Below are positions 43,027-50,801 of a stretch of 64,000 nucleotides of DNA, piece by piece. The stretch comes from Rahnella rivi (lineage in GTDB: Bacteria > Pseudomonadota > Gammaproteobacteria > Enterobacterales > Enterobacteriaceae), in the NCBI RefSeq assembly GCF_019049655.1, contig NZ_JAFMOX010000063.1:124001-188000 (forward strand). The letters are read 5' to 3'. The notes below the pieces were generated by a model, which saw only the letters and a list, made by a program, of their open reading frames with translations, had not been told where the DNA came from and searched no databases. Every line of letters begins with the position of its first letter. The stretch's first letter is position 1. The position numbers and the translations under genes are program-made.

Positions 43027-43239
43027 CGCTAATCTCCTTTCCTGCCTGATTCAGTCCATCATTGTTTTCGAATACCTTACGGATAATGCTAAAGAGATGC
43101 CATAACGTTGAGTATGAAGGTATATCTGCCATCTCATTAAAAAGCATAAACATACAGGTATTACCGTGCCAGTCAGACCCTCTCTGCTACCAGCCCCCAC
43201 ACCTCATCACAACACCAGCCTGAAGGAAAAAGAGGCAAT

Positions 43240-43281
43240 AATGACACTATGAAATGACACCAAAGACTGGCTATGGTGTCA
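43240..43281 (+). promoter_or_regulatory. candidate HicB operator upstream of hicA
   Basis: Inverted repeat TGACACC (43255-43261) / GGTGTCA (43275-43281), plus a direct repeat AATGACAC at 43240 and 43253. HicB antitoxins repress their own operon through such repeats. Inferred. Confidence 0.5.
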
Positions 43282-43302
43282 CTTTTTGGTATCATATGCG
43301 TT

Positions 43303-43599
43303 ATGCAAATAATGACTGCCGTACCTAATCCCCGGCTGACAGGGTTGTCAGCAAAGCATAAACGGGTTCTTGTCTCTGTATTTTCCAGACCGGTAAATCC
43401 GTCAATTAAATGGTCAGATATAGAAGCCCTGCTAGGAGCACTGGGCGGAGAAATTGAAGAAAGGGAAGGCTCGCGTATGGCGGTGATTTTGGATGATGAA
43501 GTTCAGGTCTTCCACCGGCCTCACCCACAACCGGAAACTGATAAAGGCGCGGTGTCTTCCGTCAGAAAATGGTTAGAAAGATTAGGATATAAACCATGA
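43303..43599 (+). CDS. hicA: type II toxin HicA family
   Basis: About 98 residues from ATG 43303 (ATG 43312 is also possible; ATG 43273 would lie inside the operator repeats). The core AKHKRVLVSVFSRPVNPSIKWSDIEALLGALGGEIEEREGSRMAVIL, then FHRPHPQPETDKGAVSSVRKWLERLGYKP, is the HicA mRNA-interferase pattern with the catalytic His in 'FHRPH'. It is slightly longer than the smallest HicA proteins. Stop and hicB start overlap (ATGATG), so both are translated together. Confidence 0.85.
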   Translation: MQIMTAVPNPRLTGLSAKHKRVLVSVFSRPVNPSIKWSDIEALLGALGGEIEEREGSRMAVILDDEVQVFHRPHPQPETDKGAVSSVRKWLERLGYKP

Positions 43600-43961
43600 T
43601 GAACAACACAATGAAAATCGACGGTCACATTGCCGTCGTTACCTACGATCCGGAAATTGAAATGTTCCGTGGCGAATTTCTTCACCTTAACGGGGGTGCA
43701 GATTTCTACGCGGACAGCGTTGAAAAGCTGAAAGAAGAAGGTAAAACATCGCTGCGGGTTTTTCTGGAAGTGTGTGAAGAGAAAGGTATCGCCCCGGTAA
43801 AAACGTTCAGTGGCAAGGTGACTACCCGGCTGGCACCTCCACAACATGCGGCATTAGCACTGGCCGCTCAAGCCACAGGGCGTTCAATTAACGATTTGCT
43901 CAGTGAAGGCGCTGATCTGGTGTTAATGAAGTATGAATACTCTGCATTGATCGCTCTCTAG
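43596..43961 (+). CDS. hicB: type II antitoxin HicB family
   Basis: 121 residues. N-terminal RNase-H-like HicB domain: YDPEIEMFRGEFLHLNGGADFYADSVEKLKEEGKTSLRVFLEVCEEKG; C-terminal ribbon-helix-helix APPQHAALALAAQATGRSINDLLSEGADLVL. Neutralises HicA and represses the operon. Terminator at 43973-44002. Confidence 0.88.
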   Translation: MMNNTMKIDGHIAVVTYDPEIEMFRGEFLHLNGGADFYADSVEKLKEEGKTSLRVFLEVCEEKGIAPVKTFSGKVTTRLAPPQHAALALAAQATGRSINDLLSEGADLVLMKYEYSALIAL

Positions 43962-43972
43962 CCCGCAATACA

Positions 43973-44002
43973 AAAAGCCGCTCATTCTCCTGAGCGGCTT
44001 TT
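43973..44002. terminator. bidirectional terminator between hicB and gdx
   Basis: Perfect 12-bp stem AAAAGCCGCTCA / TGAGCGGCTTTT with loop TTCTCC. Confidence 0.9.
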
Positions 44003-44021
44003 GATTGACTTAACCGGTCAC

Positions 44022-44342
44022 TCAATCTTTTGTCGCAAACTTCAGCAATACCACGCCGGAAAAAATCAGCAGCGCGGCGACGACCCGCAGCGGGCTCAGG
44101 CTCTCGCCAAACAGGGTCACGCCGAGGATAAAGGCGCCCACTGCGCCGATGCCGACCCAGACGGTGTAAGACGTGCCGAGCGGCAGGGTTTTCATGGCAA
44201 CAGAGAGCAGCGCGAAGCTGAGCAGCATAAAAACGATGGTGATAATACTGGGAACAAGGCGGCTGAAACCGTGAGACTCTTTCATCGCCACCGACCAGAC
44301 CACTTCGAAAATTCCCGCGAAAAACAAATATACCCAGGCCAT
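44022..44342 (-). CDS. gdx: guanidinium exporter Gdx (SugE-type SMR protein)
   Basis: 106-residue small multidrug resistance protein with four helices. The substrate Glu is Glu13 in FAGIFEVVWSVAMKESHGF, and GTSYTVWVGIGAVGAFILG is typical of the SugE/Gdx branch rather than EmrE. Works as a dual-topology dimer that exports guanidinium in exchange for protons. A guanidine-II riboswitch directly upstream (44364-44407) supports the guanidinium role instead of general quaternary-amine export. The start follows GGACAGG. Confidence 0.93.
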   Translation of the reverse strand: MAWVYLFFAGIFEVVWSVAMKESHGFSRLVPSIITIVFMLLSFALLSVAMKTLPLGTSYTVWVGIGAVGAFILGVTLFGESLSPLRVVAALLIFSGVVLLKFATKD

Positions 44343-44363
44343 AACCTGTCCTTTTTACCGTGC

Positions 44364-44407
44364 CAGGGTCGTCCCTGAAGAGTAATGCCGAATCTCTGGT
44401 CGTCCAG
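44364..44407 (-). ncRNA. guanidine-II riboswitch (mini-ykkC)
   Basis: On the minus strand, just before gdx, there are two small hairpins each closed on the loop ACGA: CTGGACGACCAG (44396-44407) and CAGGGACGACCCTG (44364-44377), 18 nt apart. Two stems with ACGR loops are the definition of the guanidine-II (mini-ykkC) motif. The second is about 20 nt before the start codon, so ligand binding likely frees the ribosome site. Confidence 0.92.
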
Positions 44408-44441
44408 TCAGCGTTGTGAAAGAAAATTATAACGCAGAGTT

Positions 44442-45908
44442 TCACACCGGCACAGAAAACTGGAAACACGCGCCGCGCTGTGGCTCTTCAATCAGCCGGA
44501 TATCGCTGCCGTGCAGTTGCAGAATGCGGCGCACAATCATCAGCCCGAGCCCGCCTGCCCGGTGTTTATTGGCACTGAGGATCGACGGCCTCACAAACAG
44601 GCTGTCTTTCAGCTCCGCCGCAATGCCCGGCCCGGAGTCTTTCAGTTGCACCATCACCTGCCCTTCACTCTTCCATAGTTTGATTTCGATAGTGCCGCCT
44701 TGCGGCGTGTGGCGGATGGCGTTATCCAGCAGATTGGTCAGCACGCGCTCGATCATACCCAGATCGGCATTCACCAGCGGAATGCCCGGCGTGATATCTG
44801 CCAGCAGTTTTTGCCCGCGCGTTTCGGTCGCCAGTTCGAATTTCTGGAAGACATCCTGCACCAGTTCGCACAGGGAAAACGGCTCTTTTTGCGGCTTTAC
44901 CACGCCATATTCCAGACGGGCCAGTTCGAATAACTCCTGCGCCAGACGCCCGACTTTTTTACTCTGGGTCAGGGCAATGTTGAGATAACGCTGCCGGTCT
45001 TCGTTGCTCAGGTGGTCCGATTTTACTGACAGCGTTTCCAGATAACCGTGCAACGAGGTCAGCGGCGTGCGCAAATCGTGGGAAATATTGGCGATAAATT
45101 CACGGCGCTGTTGATCCTGCACCATCAGGCTTTGCCATTGCTGATCGATACGTTTTGCCAGCGCGACAAACGCCAGTTGCAGCTGCGCCACTTCATCGCG
45201 CGGCGCACCGGCCGGCGGTTCACTTTTCGCCAGTGCCTGAATGGCGGCCATACCGCCGCTGTCAAGCCGGGCGATCTGTTGCGTCAGTTTACGCACCGGA
45301 CGCGTCACCCAGCGGAATGCCAGCGCACCGGCCAGCAGGCCAAACAGCGCCACCAGCCCCATCGAGCGCAGCGCCAGATAAATGGCCGACTGATATTGTG
45401 CGTCGCTGGTCAGCGCGGTGTATTCATCACCCAGCAGGACAATGTACACGTAGCCTTTGGTCACGCCGTCCACCTGCAACGGCGCGGCGCTGAACACCTG
45501 ACGGGTTTGCGGGTCACGCGGGTTGTCGCCGTACACCGGCATTTTCGCGCCCTGCAACAGCGCGGTGACCGGTTTCAGATCGATTTTTTGCTGTTGCAGC
45601 CGCCCCGCGGGCGCGGCATTACCGACGATGTTGCCGTTGTTATCGAGCAGATACACTTCGACGCTCGGATTCACCGCCATCAGCTGGTTGAACAGCGAAT
45701 GCACCGCTTTCGGATCCCAGTCGCCCTGGCTGAGCAGCGGATTATTGGCGGCGATCTGCGTGGCAAGATTGGCCGACAAACGCTGGATCACCGCCTGACT
45801 GTACTGATTGCTCGAGCGCACCTGCATGTAGCCGGAAAGCGCGCAGCAGGCGATCAGCAGCAAGGTAAATACCAGTGTCAGTCTTTGTGCCAGCGTGAGA
45901 TTTTTCAT
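44442..45908 (-). CDS. sensor histidine kinase (two-component system)
   Basis: 488 residues. N-terminal helix (about 8-27), a periplasmic sensor part (about 28-180, including PSVEVYLLDNNGNIVGNAAPAG, a Cache-like sketch), second helix (about 185-205), HAMP (RWVTRPVRKLTQQIARLDSGG), then HisKA with phospho-acceptor His in FIANISHDLRTPLTSLHGYLETL, and HATPase: N-box LTNLLDNAIRHTP, DSGPGI, GGLGLMIVRRILQLHG. Operon partner of the response regulator, which ends three bases upstream. Divergent from the cytochrome b/YedY-like/Met-rich genes, so likely senses oxidant or redox stress; the signal is inferred only from that context. Confidence 0.9.
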   Translation of the reverse strand: MKNLTLAQRLTLVFTLLLIACCALSGYMQVRSSNQYSQAVIQRLSANLATQIAANNPLLSQGDWDPKAVHSLFNQLMAVNPSVEVYLLDNNGNIVGNAAPAGRLQQQKIDLKPVTALLQGAKMPVYGDNPRDPQTRQVFSAAPLQVDGVTKGYVYIVLLGDEYTALTSDAQYQSAIYLALRSMGLVALFGLLAGALAFRWVTRPVRKLTQQIARLDSGGMAAIQALAKSEPPAGAPRDEVAQLQLAFVALAKRIDQQWQSLMVQDQQRREFIANISHDLRTPLTSLHGYLETLSVKSDHLSNEDRQRYLNIALTQSKKVGRLAQELFELARLEYGVVKPQKEPFSLCELVQDVFQKFELATETRGQKLLADITPGIPLVNADLGMIERVLTNLLDNAIRHTPQGGTIEIKLWKSEGQVMVQLKDSGPGIAAELKDSLFVRPSILSANKHRAGGLGLMIVRRILQLHGSDIRLIEEPQRGACFQFSVPV

Positions 45909-45911
45909 GAT

Positions 45912-46634
45912 TTACCCTTGCGCCTCTTCAACGGAAGACGCGAATTTATAGCCTTTTCCCCACACGGTCAGAATACGTTCCGGCTCGGCCGGATTGGTTT
46001 CTATCTTGATGCGCAGCCGGTTAATGTGGGTGTTCACCGTATGCTCATACCCTTCGTGCTCGTAGCCCCAGACCTGATTCAGCAGGCTGAGGCGCGAAAA
46101 CACTTTGCCGGGATTTTTGGCGAAGAAATACAGCAGATCAAACTCACGCGGCGTCAGCTCCACCGGCTGATGATTGAGCATCACTTCGCGAGCGATCGGG
46201 TCTATCGCCAGCCCGGAGAAACTCAGCGTGCCCGCATCCATCTTCATGTTGCGGCTCATGGCTTCCTGACGGCGGAACAGCGCCTTGACCCGCGCCACCA
46301 GTTCGAGCATGGAAAAGGGTTTTGCCAGATAGTCGTCAGCCCCCAGCTCCAGCCCCAGCACGCGGTGTACTTCACTGGAGCGCGCGCTGATGATGATGAT
46401 CGGCGTGTAACGCGTCATGTTGCGGGCGCGGCGACAAATCTCCAGGCCGTCAACGCCCGGCAGCATCAGATCGAGGATCAGGGCATCCCACCCGCCTTTT
46501 TCCAGCAGCGCCACACCCAGATTGCCGTCAGCGGCGTGGGTAATTTCATAGCCTTCATCACGCAGATGCAGACTGAGTAAATCCGCAATATCACCGTCGT
46601 CTTCGACAATCAGGATCTTCTTCGTTTTATCCAT
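45912..46634 (-). CDS. OmpR-family response regulator
   Basis: 240 residues. Receiver: ILIVEDDGDIADLLSLHLRDEGYE with the acidic pocket, phospho-acceptor Asp in ALILDLMLPGVDGLE, and Lys in DYLAKPFSMLEL. C-terminal winged helix: VELTPREFDLLYFFAKNPGKVFSRLSLLNQVWGYEHEGYEHTVNTHINRLRIKIE. Three bases before the kinase gene; 152 bp divergent from the cytochrome b gene that it probably controls. Confidence 0.92.
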   Translation of the reverse strand: MDKTKKILIVEDDGDIADLLSLHLRDEGYEITHAADGNLGVALLEKGGWDALILDLMLPGVDGLEICRRARNMTRYTPIIIISARSSEVHRVLGLELGADDYLAKPFSMLELVARVKALFRRQEAMSRNMKMDAGTLSFSGLAIDPIAREVMLNHQPVELTPREFDLLYFFAKNPGKVFSRLSLLNQVWGYEHEGYEHTVNTHINRLRIKIETNPAEPERILTVWGKGYKFASSVEEAQG

Positions 46635-46786
46635 TTTTTCTCAACCCTTGCTTCCAATCTCTTCCCTGAGTCTACACAAGCGAATGCCTCAGAGTTATCA
46701 CATTTAATTTAACTTTGCGTGAGGTCTTCGGGAACAAATCCGCCGGATACTGATGACATCAACAGGGCAGATGGCGGGCAGACATC

Positions 46787-47413
46787 ATGACAACACACAC
46801 AACGTTACCTCCGGCGGTGAAACCAGCCCCGGCCACGATTCATCCCTTATGGCTGCGTCTGACGCACTGGCTGAACGCGCTGGCGGTGCTGATTATGGTG
46901 ACCAGTGGCTGGCAGATTTATAACGCTTCGCCGCTGTTTGATTTTGATTTCCCTTCCACCGTGACGCTCGGCGGCTGGCTGGGCGGCGCGATTCAGTGGC
47001 ATTTCGCCGGTATGTGGCTGTTTGGTTTTAACGGATTGTTTTACCTGCTGATGAATATTTTCACCGGCCGCATGAAACAGAAATTCTGGCCGCTGACCCC
47101 GCGCGGTATTTTCAACGATCTGCGGGCGGCGCTTCGCGGCACGCTGTCACACAGCGATTTACGCCACTACAACATGGTGCAGCGCGCTGCCTATGTGTTC
47201 GTGATGTTTGACGGCATCGTGCTGGTGCTTTCCGGGCTGGTGGTGTGGAAATCGGTGCAGTTTCCGCTGCTGCGCGAACTGATGGGCGGCTTCGATACCG
47301 CGCGTTACGTGCATTTTCTGGCGATGGCCTCGCTGGTGGGATTTGTGGTGCTACATGTAGTGATGGTGGCGCTGGTGCCAAAAACGCTGATCGCCATGAT
47401 CCGCGGACGTTAA
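46787..47413 (+). CDS. membrane cytochrome b561-type subunit
   Basis: 208 residues, four transmembrane helices of the Ni,Fe-hydrogenase/thiosulfate-reductase cytochrome b type. Heme-ligand histidines are expected in RLTHWLNALAVL (helix 1), IQWHFAGMWLFGFNG (helix 2) and YVHFLAMASLVGFVVLHVVMVAL (helix 4). It begins with a soluble proline-rich tail TTLPPAVKPAPATIHP. Would pass quinol electrons to the molybdoenzyme encoded ten bases downstream, in the role that YedZ/MsrQ plays for YedY/MsrP, although it is not a YedZ sequence by eye. Confidence 0.85.
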   Translation: MTTHTTLPPAVKPAPATIHPLWLRLTHWLNALAVLIMVTSGWQIYNASPLFDFDFPSTVTLGGWLGGAIQWHFAGMWLFGFNGLFYLLMNIFTGRMKQKFWPLTPRGIFNDLRAALRGTLSHSDLRHYNMVQRAAYVFVMFDGIVLVLSGLVVWKSVQFPLLRELMGGFDTARYVHFLAMASLVGFVVLHVVMVALVPKTLIAMIRGR

Positions 47414-47423
47414 GGAAAACCCG

Positions 47424-48227
47424 ATGAAAAACATCATCAAAAAAAGTATCAGCCAGATTTTTAGCCCGTCGGACAGCGAAGCCATTGTGCAGGAAGCGCA
47501 GAAACAGATTATCCGTCAGCTGGATGCCCCCTCGCGTCGCCTGTTTTTACAGCGCGGACTGACCCTCGGCGGCGTGGCGATGCTGACCGGTTGTGACATC
47601 AGCGATAACGCCAGCGTGGAAAACGCGCTCGGTAAGATTTCGGGCTTTAACGACCGCGTACAGGGCTGGCTGTTCGGTTCGACACGTCTCGCGCCGGTGT
47701 ATGCCGAATCGATGATCACCCGTCCGTTTCCGTTTAATGCGTTTTACGCCGAAGACGATGCACCGGAAGTCGACGGCAACGCATATCGCCTGAAAATCGC
47801 CGGTCTGGCGCTGGATAAACGCGAATGGTCCCTGCCGACGCTGTACAAGATGGCGCAGGTAAGCCAGGTCACGCGCCACATTTGTGTTGAAGGATGGAGC
47901 GCGATCGGTAAATGGGGCGGCGTGCCGTTCGGGGATTTTCTCCGCCTGATTGGGGCAGATCTCACGGCAGAATATGTCAGCTTTAAATGCGCAGATCAGT
48001 ATTACACCAGCATTGATATGGCGACGGCGCTGCATCCGCAAACCCTGCTGGCGCTGACTTATGACGGTCAGATCCTGCCACGAAAATACGGTTTCCCGAT
48101 GAAACTGAGAATGCCAACCAAGCTGGGTTACAAAAACCCCAAGCATATAGAAGTGATTGAAATAACGAACACATTCACCGGTGGCTACTGGGAAGATCAG
48201 GGCTACAACTGGTTCGGCGGAAGCTGA
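47424..48227 (+). CDS. YedY/MsrP-like molybdopterin oxidoreductase (sulfite oxidase fold), Tat lipoprotein
   Basis: 267 residues from ATG 47424 (AAGGA upstream). N-terminal twin-arginine signal SRRLFLQRGLTLGGVAMLTGC, which also carries a lipobox (LTGC), so it is probably Tat-exported and lipid-anchored. The molybdenum-binding Cys is in RHICVEGWSAIGKWGGVPFGDFLRL, followed by SIDMATALHPQTLLALTYDG, LPRKYGFPMKLRMPTKLGYKNPKHI, the standard sulfite-oxidase-fold strip. Closest well-known relative by plan is MsrP (YedY), which repairs methionine sulfoxide in periplasmic proteins. It lies between the cytochrome b gene and a methionine-rich protein gene. Substrate is inferred. Confidence 0.87.
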   Translation: MKNIIKKSISQIFSPSDSEAIVQEAQKQIIRQLDAPSRRLFLQRGLTLGGVAMLTGCDISDNASVENALGKISGFNDRVQGWLFGSTRLAPVYAESMITRPFPFNAFYAEDDAPEVDGNAYRLKIAGLALDKREWSLPTLYKMAQVSQVTRHICVEGWSAIGKWGGVPFGDFLRLIGADLTAEYVSFKCADQYYTSIDMATALHPQTLLALTYDGQILPRKYGFPMKLRMPTKLGYKNPKHIEVIEITNTFTGGYWEDQGYNWFGGS

Positions 48228-48277
48228 ACACGCCACACAAAACCTTTGTCTCTTAAAACCTGAAAGAAGGAATGACC

Positions 48278-48574
48278 ATGAAAAAATTAACCGTAATGAT
48301 GATGTCTGCTTGTCTGATGATGGGTGCGGTCAGCACCACTTATGCCGCTGACGCCATGGCGAAAAAAGACACCATGGGCCACATGTCGAAAGACTGCATG
48401 AAAAAAGACAGCATGAGCAAAAATACCATGGCGAAAGACAGCATGGGCAAAGACTGCATGTCCAAAGATCACATGAAAAAAGACAGTATGTCGAAAGACT
48501 CTATGTCGAAGGACAGTATGTCCAAAGACAACATGTCTAAAGATGCAATGAAAAAAGAGCCGTCCGGCCAGTAA
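48278..48574 (+). CDS. methionine-rich MXKDX-repeat periplasmic protein
   Basis: 98 residues from ATG 48278 (AAGGA seven bases upstream). Signal peptide KLTVMMMSACLMMGAVSTTYA, cleaved before ADAM. The mature chain is almost wholly built of five-residue units M-S-K-D-x (for example DSMSKDSMSKDSM), with 14 Met in about 75 residues, many Lys and Asp, and two Cys (in KDCM). It belongs to the 'pentapeptide MXKDX repeat' family. Such chains could be a sacrificial pool of methionines or bind copper. Its position next to a MsrP-like enzyme favours oxidant scavenging, as described for the MrpX/YedY1 pair in Azospira. Terminator at 48608-48641. Confidence 0.88.
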   Translation: MKKLTVMMMSACLMMGAVSTTYAADAMAKKDTMGHMSKDCMKKDSMSKNTMAKDSMGKDCMSKDHMKKDSMSKDSMSKDSMSKDNMSKDAMKKEPSGQ

Positions 48575-48607
48575 TCCGCCTCTCCCTGCCTGAACCTCAG
48601 GCATAAA

Positions 48608-48641
48608 AAAACGCCTCCGTCTGTTACAGCGGAGGCGTTTT
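48608..48641 (+). terminator. terminator after the Met-rich protein gene
   Basis: Perfect 12-bp stem AAAACGCCTCCG / CGGAGGCGTTTT with a 10-nt loop. Likely works in both directions. Confidence 0.9.
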
Positions 48642-48666
48642 GCTTTGTCTTAGCGGAGCAAAAAAG

Positions 48667-49056
48667 TTATTTCGCGGCAGTGGAAGCCAGACGGATCTGA
48701 ATATCGTTATCGAGATTATTCACCCAGTGATTATACCCGCGGTGGATTTCACCCTTCTCTGCCAGCAGATTAGAACTGCTCACATAATTAATGGTGTAGC
48801 TGTTTTGGGTGTAATTAACGCGGATATTCGCCACGTGATCACGGTTGTTCAGACGGCCATTGATCACGCCAGGTCCGCCAGCAGTCATGATCCAGCCACG
48901 GTTTAATCCGGCGCTCATGATCGCGGTTTTAATCTGGTCTTCCGAATTATGCGTGGTAATGGTGGTGTGTGGCGTTAATACCGGTTCAGTACGCGAGCAG
49001 CCTGCCAGTGAAAAAATGCACACCAGCCCAATAAGTAACTTACTTGTAGATTTCAT
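48667..49056 (-). CDS. small lipoprotein of unknown function
   Basis: 129 residues. Type II signal with lipobox LAGC (Cys20), then SRTEPVLTPHTTITTHN. The mature part holds QIKTAIMSAGLNRGWIMTAGGPGVINGRLNNRDHVANIRVNYTQNSYTINYVSSSNLL, a repeated-beta pattern seen in several enterobacterial lipoproteins of unknown role. Ser after the Cys suggests outer-membrane sorting. It is the only gene of its unit. Confidence 0.8.
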   Translation of the reverse strand: MKSTSKLLIGLVCIFSLAGCSRTEPVLTPHTTITTHNSEDQIKTAIMSAGLNRGWIMTAGGPGVINGRLNNRDHVANIRVNYTQNSYTINYVSSSNLLAEKGEIHRGYNHWVNNLDNDIQIRLASTAAK

Positions 49057-49171
49057 GTAAACCTTTTGAATTTATCATTGGCGATAAGAGACTGAAAAGT
49101 CGCCACAATATACGCCATTGGCTGAAAGGTGTCATGACATGCGCCGGTTGAGTTTAGGGGATATTTTGCGT

Positions 49172-49201
49172 AGTATACGAAACATATATGATTCGTATAC
49201 T
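49172..49201. promoter_or_regulatory. near-perfect 30-bp palindrome, operator of the parD-like/map operon
   Basis: Arms AGTATACGAA (49172-49181) and TTCGTATACT (49192-49201) are perfect; the centre ACATATATGA is also symmetric except for one base pair. It lies 15 bp before the ParD-like start codon, the normal place for an autoregulatory ribbon-helix-helix operator. Confidence 0.8.
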
Positions 49202-49215
49202 GCCGAGGTCGCCCG

Positions 49216-49470
49216 ATGGGTATCATTAAGATTTCAGAACTGATGCATGAAAATCTGCGTATCGCCAGTCTGGCCTATACGCGTTCGATGAATGCGCAGG
49301 CGGAACACTGGATGAAAATAGGCATGCTGATGGAAACCCATCCGGACATGACGCACAGTGAAATTTCGCGGCTGCTGGTGCAATGCAGTCTGGAGTCGGA
49401 TGAAAACACCGGCAGTATCCGCACGCTGTTAAACGTGGGTGGCACACACAGGAAGGCAAGCAATGAATAG
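49216..49470 (+). CDS. ParD-like ribbon-helix-helix protein
   Basis: 84 residues. N-terminal strand and helices GIIKISELMHENLRIASLAYTRSMNAQAEHWMKIGML are the ParD-like family signature, followed by ETHPDMTHSEISRLLVQ. Normally such antitoxins pair with a ParE-type toxin; here the following gene, overlapping by eight bases, encodes a methionine aminopeptidase. No toxin-like frame is nearby. It is expected to bind the palindrome upstream and set the operon's level. Confidence 0.82.
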   Translation: MGIIKISELMHENLRIASLAYTRSMNAQAEHWMKIGMLMETHPDMTHSEISRLLVQCSLESDENTGSIRTLLNVGGTHRKASNE

Positions 49471-50263
49471 TGGTTTAGACAGCAGGTATTTCGTTAATAA
49501 CAACCGGATGATCAAAACCCCGGAAGGCATCGATAAAGCCCGCATCGCCGGAAAACTGGCCGCCCGCGTGCTGCACATGATCACCCCTTACGTCGTACCG
49601 GGTGTCACCACCAACGAGCTGGACCGCATTTGCCACGATTTTATCGTGGATGAACTTCAGGCGATCCCGGCCAACATTGGCTATCAGGGCTATCAGAAGA
49701 CCGTCTGCACTTCCATTAATCATGTGATTTGCCACGGCATTCCTTCCGACAAGGCGCTGAAAAAAGGCGATATCGTCAATATTGACGTGGCGCTGATCAA
49801 AGACGGCTGGTACGGCGACACTAGCCGCATGTATTACGCCGGCGAACCCTCCATTATGGCGCGCCGTCTGGTGGACACCACGTTTGAAGCAATGATGGCC
49901 GGTATTGAAGTGGTACGCCCTGGCGCGACGCTGGGCGATGTCGGCTTTGCCATCGCCGCCGTGGCACACCGCGAAGGCTTCTCCATTGTGGAAGAGTATT
50001 GCGGTCACGGTATCGGCATGGGTTATCACGAAGATCCGCAGGTGCTGCATTACGGCGAGCAAAACCGCGGGCTGGTGCTACAGGAAGGCATGCTGTTTAC
50101 CATCGAGCCGATGCTCAATGCCGGTAAGAAGCAGAACAAAGTGCTGGGCGATGGCTGGACGGTCGTGACCAAAGATCACTCGTTGTCGGCGCAGTGGGAA
50201 CATATGATTGCGGTGACGAAAACGGGCTATGAGATCCTGACGCCGTGGCCTGAAGAGAATTGA
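49463..50263 (+). CDS. map: type I methionine aminopeptidase, operon-borne paralog
   Basis: 266 residues from ATG 49463 (AGGAAGG upstream), overlapping the ParD-like gene. The five metal ligands are present: Asp108 (VNIDVAL), Asp119 (YGDTSRM), His182 (EYCGHGIG), Glu215 (FTIEPM) and Glu246 (AQWEHMI), plus His91 (CHGIP) and His189. It removes the first Met from new proteins. Its N-terminus (MNSGLDSRYFVNNNRMIKTPEGI) and context differ from the housekeeping map, which sits next to rpsB; a second copy is therefore likely elsewhere in this genome. Terminator at 50278. Confidence 0.88.
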   Translation: MNSGLDSRYFVNNNRMIKTPEGIDKARIAGKLAARVLHMITPYVVPGVTTNELDRICHDFIVDELQAIPANIGYQGYQKTVCTSINHVICHGIPSDKALKKGDIVNIDVALIKDGWYGDTSRMYYAGEPSIMARRLVDTTFEAMMAGIEVVRPGATLGDVGFAIAAVAHREGFSIVEEYCGHGIGMGYHEDPQVLHYGEQNRGLVLQEGMLFTIEPMLNAGKKQNKVLGDGWTVVTKDHSLSAQWEHMIAVTKTGYEILTPWPEEN

Positions 50264-50277
50264 TGCTCTGATACTAC

Positions 50278-50301
50278 AACGCCTCCGTCAGGAGGCGTTT
50301 T
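50278..50301. terminator. terminator between map paralog and PadR gene
   Basis: Stem AACGCCTCC / GGAGGCGTT with loop GTCA, then TTGCTTT on the plus strand. Confidence 0.82.
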
Positions 50302-50318
50302 GCTTTCTGGCGCGCGGT

Positions 50319-50801
50319 TTAGCTACGCTCAATGTCTTTTGTCGCGCGATCTAACGCATCGACAATTTTAAATAACGTATCCTGCCCGACGGGGCCTTTC
50401 GCCAGCCGCAGGTTTAACGCCATGCGGATATTATTAATGGCCCGCTGCATTTCCGGAATACTGCGGTTATTCGATAATATCGCCAGCGAATGCAGTTTGC
50501 CGGTTACCGCATTCAGTAATTCGCCCTGCTGTGCCAGCGATTCGGCCCCTTCTGCGGTGATGGTATATTGTTTCTTCCCGCCCTCTTCCTGAGAAGAACT
50601 GATTAACGCCTGCTCTTCCAGAAAAGTCAGATTGGGATAAATAATACTGGCGCTCGGTGTGTATTCGCCTTTGGCTAATTCCTCGATTGCCTTAATCAAT
50701 TCATAACCATGCGCCGGACGCTGCTTTAGAAAATGCAGCATTAATAACCGGATGTCTCCGGTTTCAAACATTCTTTCGCGACGATGTTTATTCATCAGCA
50801 T
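50319..50801 (-). CDS. PadR-family transcriptional regulator (YqjI-like)
   Basis: 160 residues. PadR winged helix: DIRLLMLHFLKQRPAHGYELIKAIEELAKGEYTPSASIIYPNLTFLEEQALI, then KKQYTITAEGAESLAQ. The C-terminal half is helical. Its ATG overlaps the stop of the siderophore-interacting protein gene (TAATG). In E. coli the pair yqjH (ferric reductase) and yqjI (PadR, nickel and iron responsive) are also neighbours, but divergent; here they are in one operon. The His-rich N-terminal tail that lets E. coli YqjI sense nickel is missing, so the signal may differ. Confidence 0.86.
   Translation of the reverse strand: MLMNKHRRERMFETGDIRLLMLHFLKQRPAHGYELIKAIEELAKGEYTPSASIIYPNLTFLEEQALISSSQEEGGKKQYTITAEGAESLAQQGELLNAVTGKLHSLAILSNNRSIPEMQRAINNIRMALNLRLAKGPVGQDTLFKIVDALDRATKDIERS

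Noticed and set aside
45048..46580. 510-codon open frame on the plus strand
   Set aside because: It lies opposite the kinase and response-regulator genes, which show full domain structure; its translation is Arg/Gln/His-rich and has no family features. A shadow frame in GC-rich DNA.
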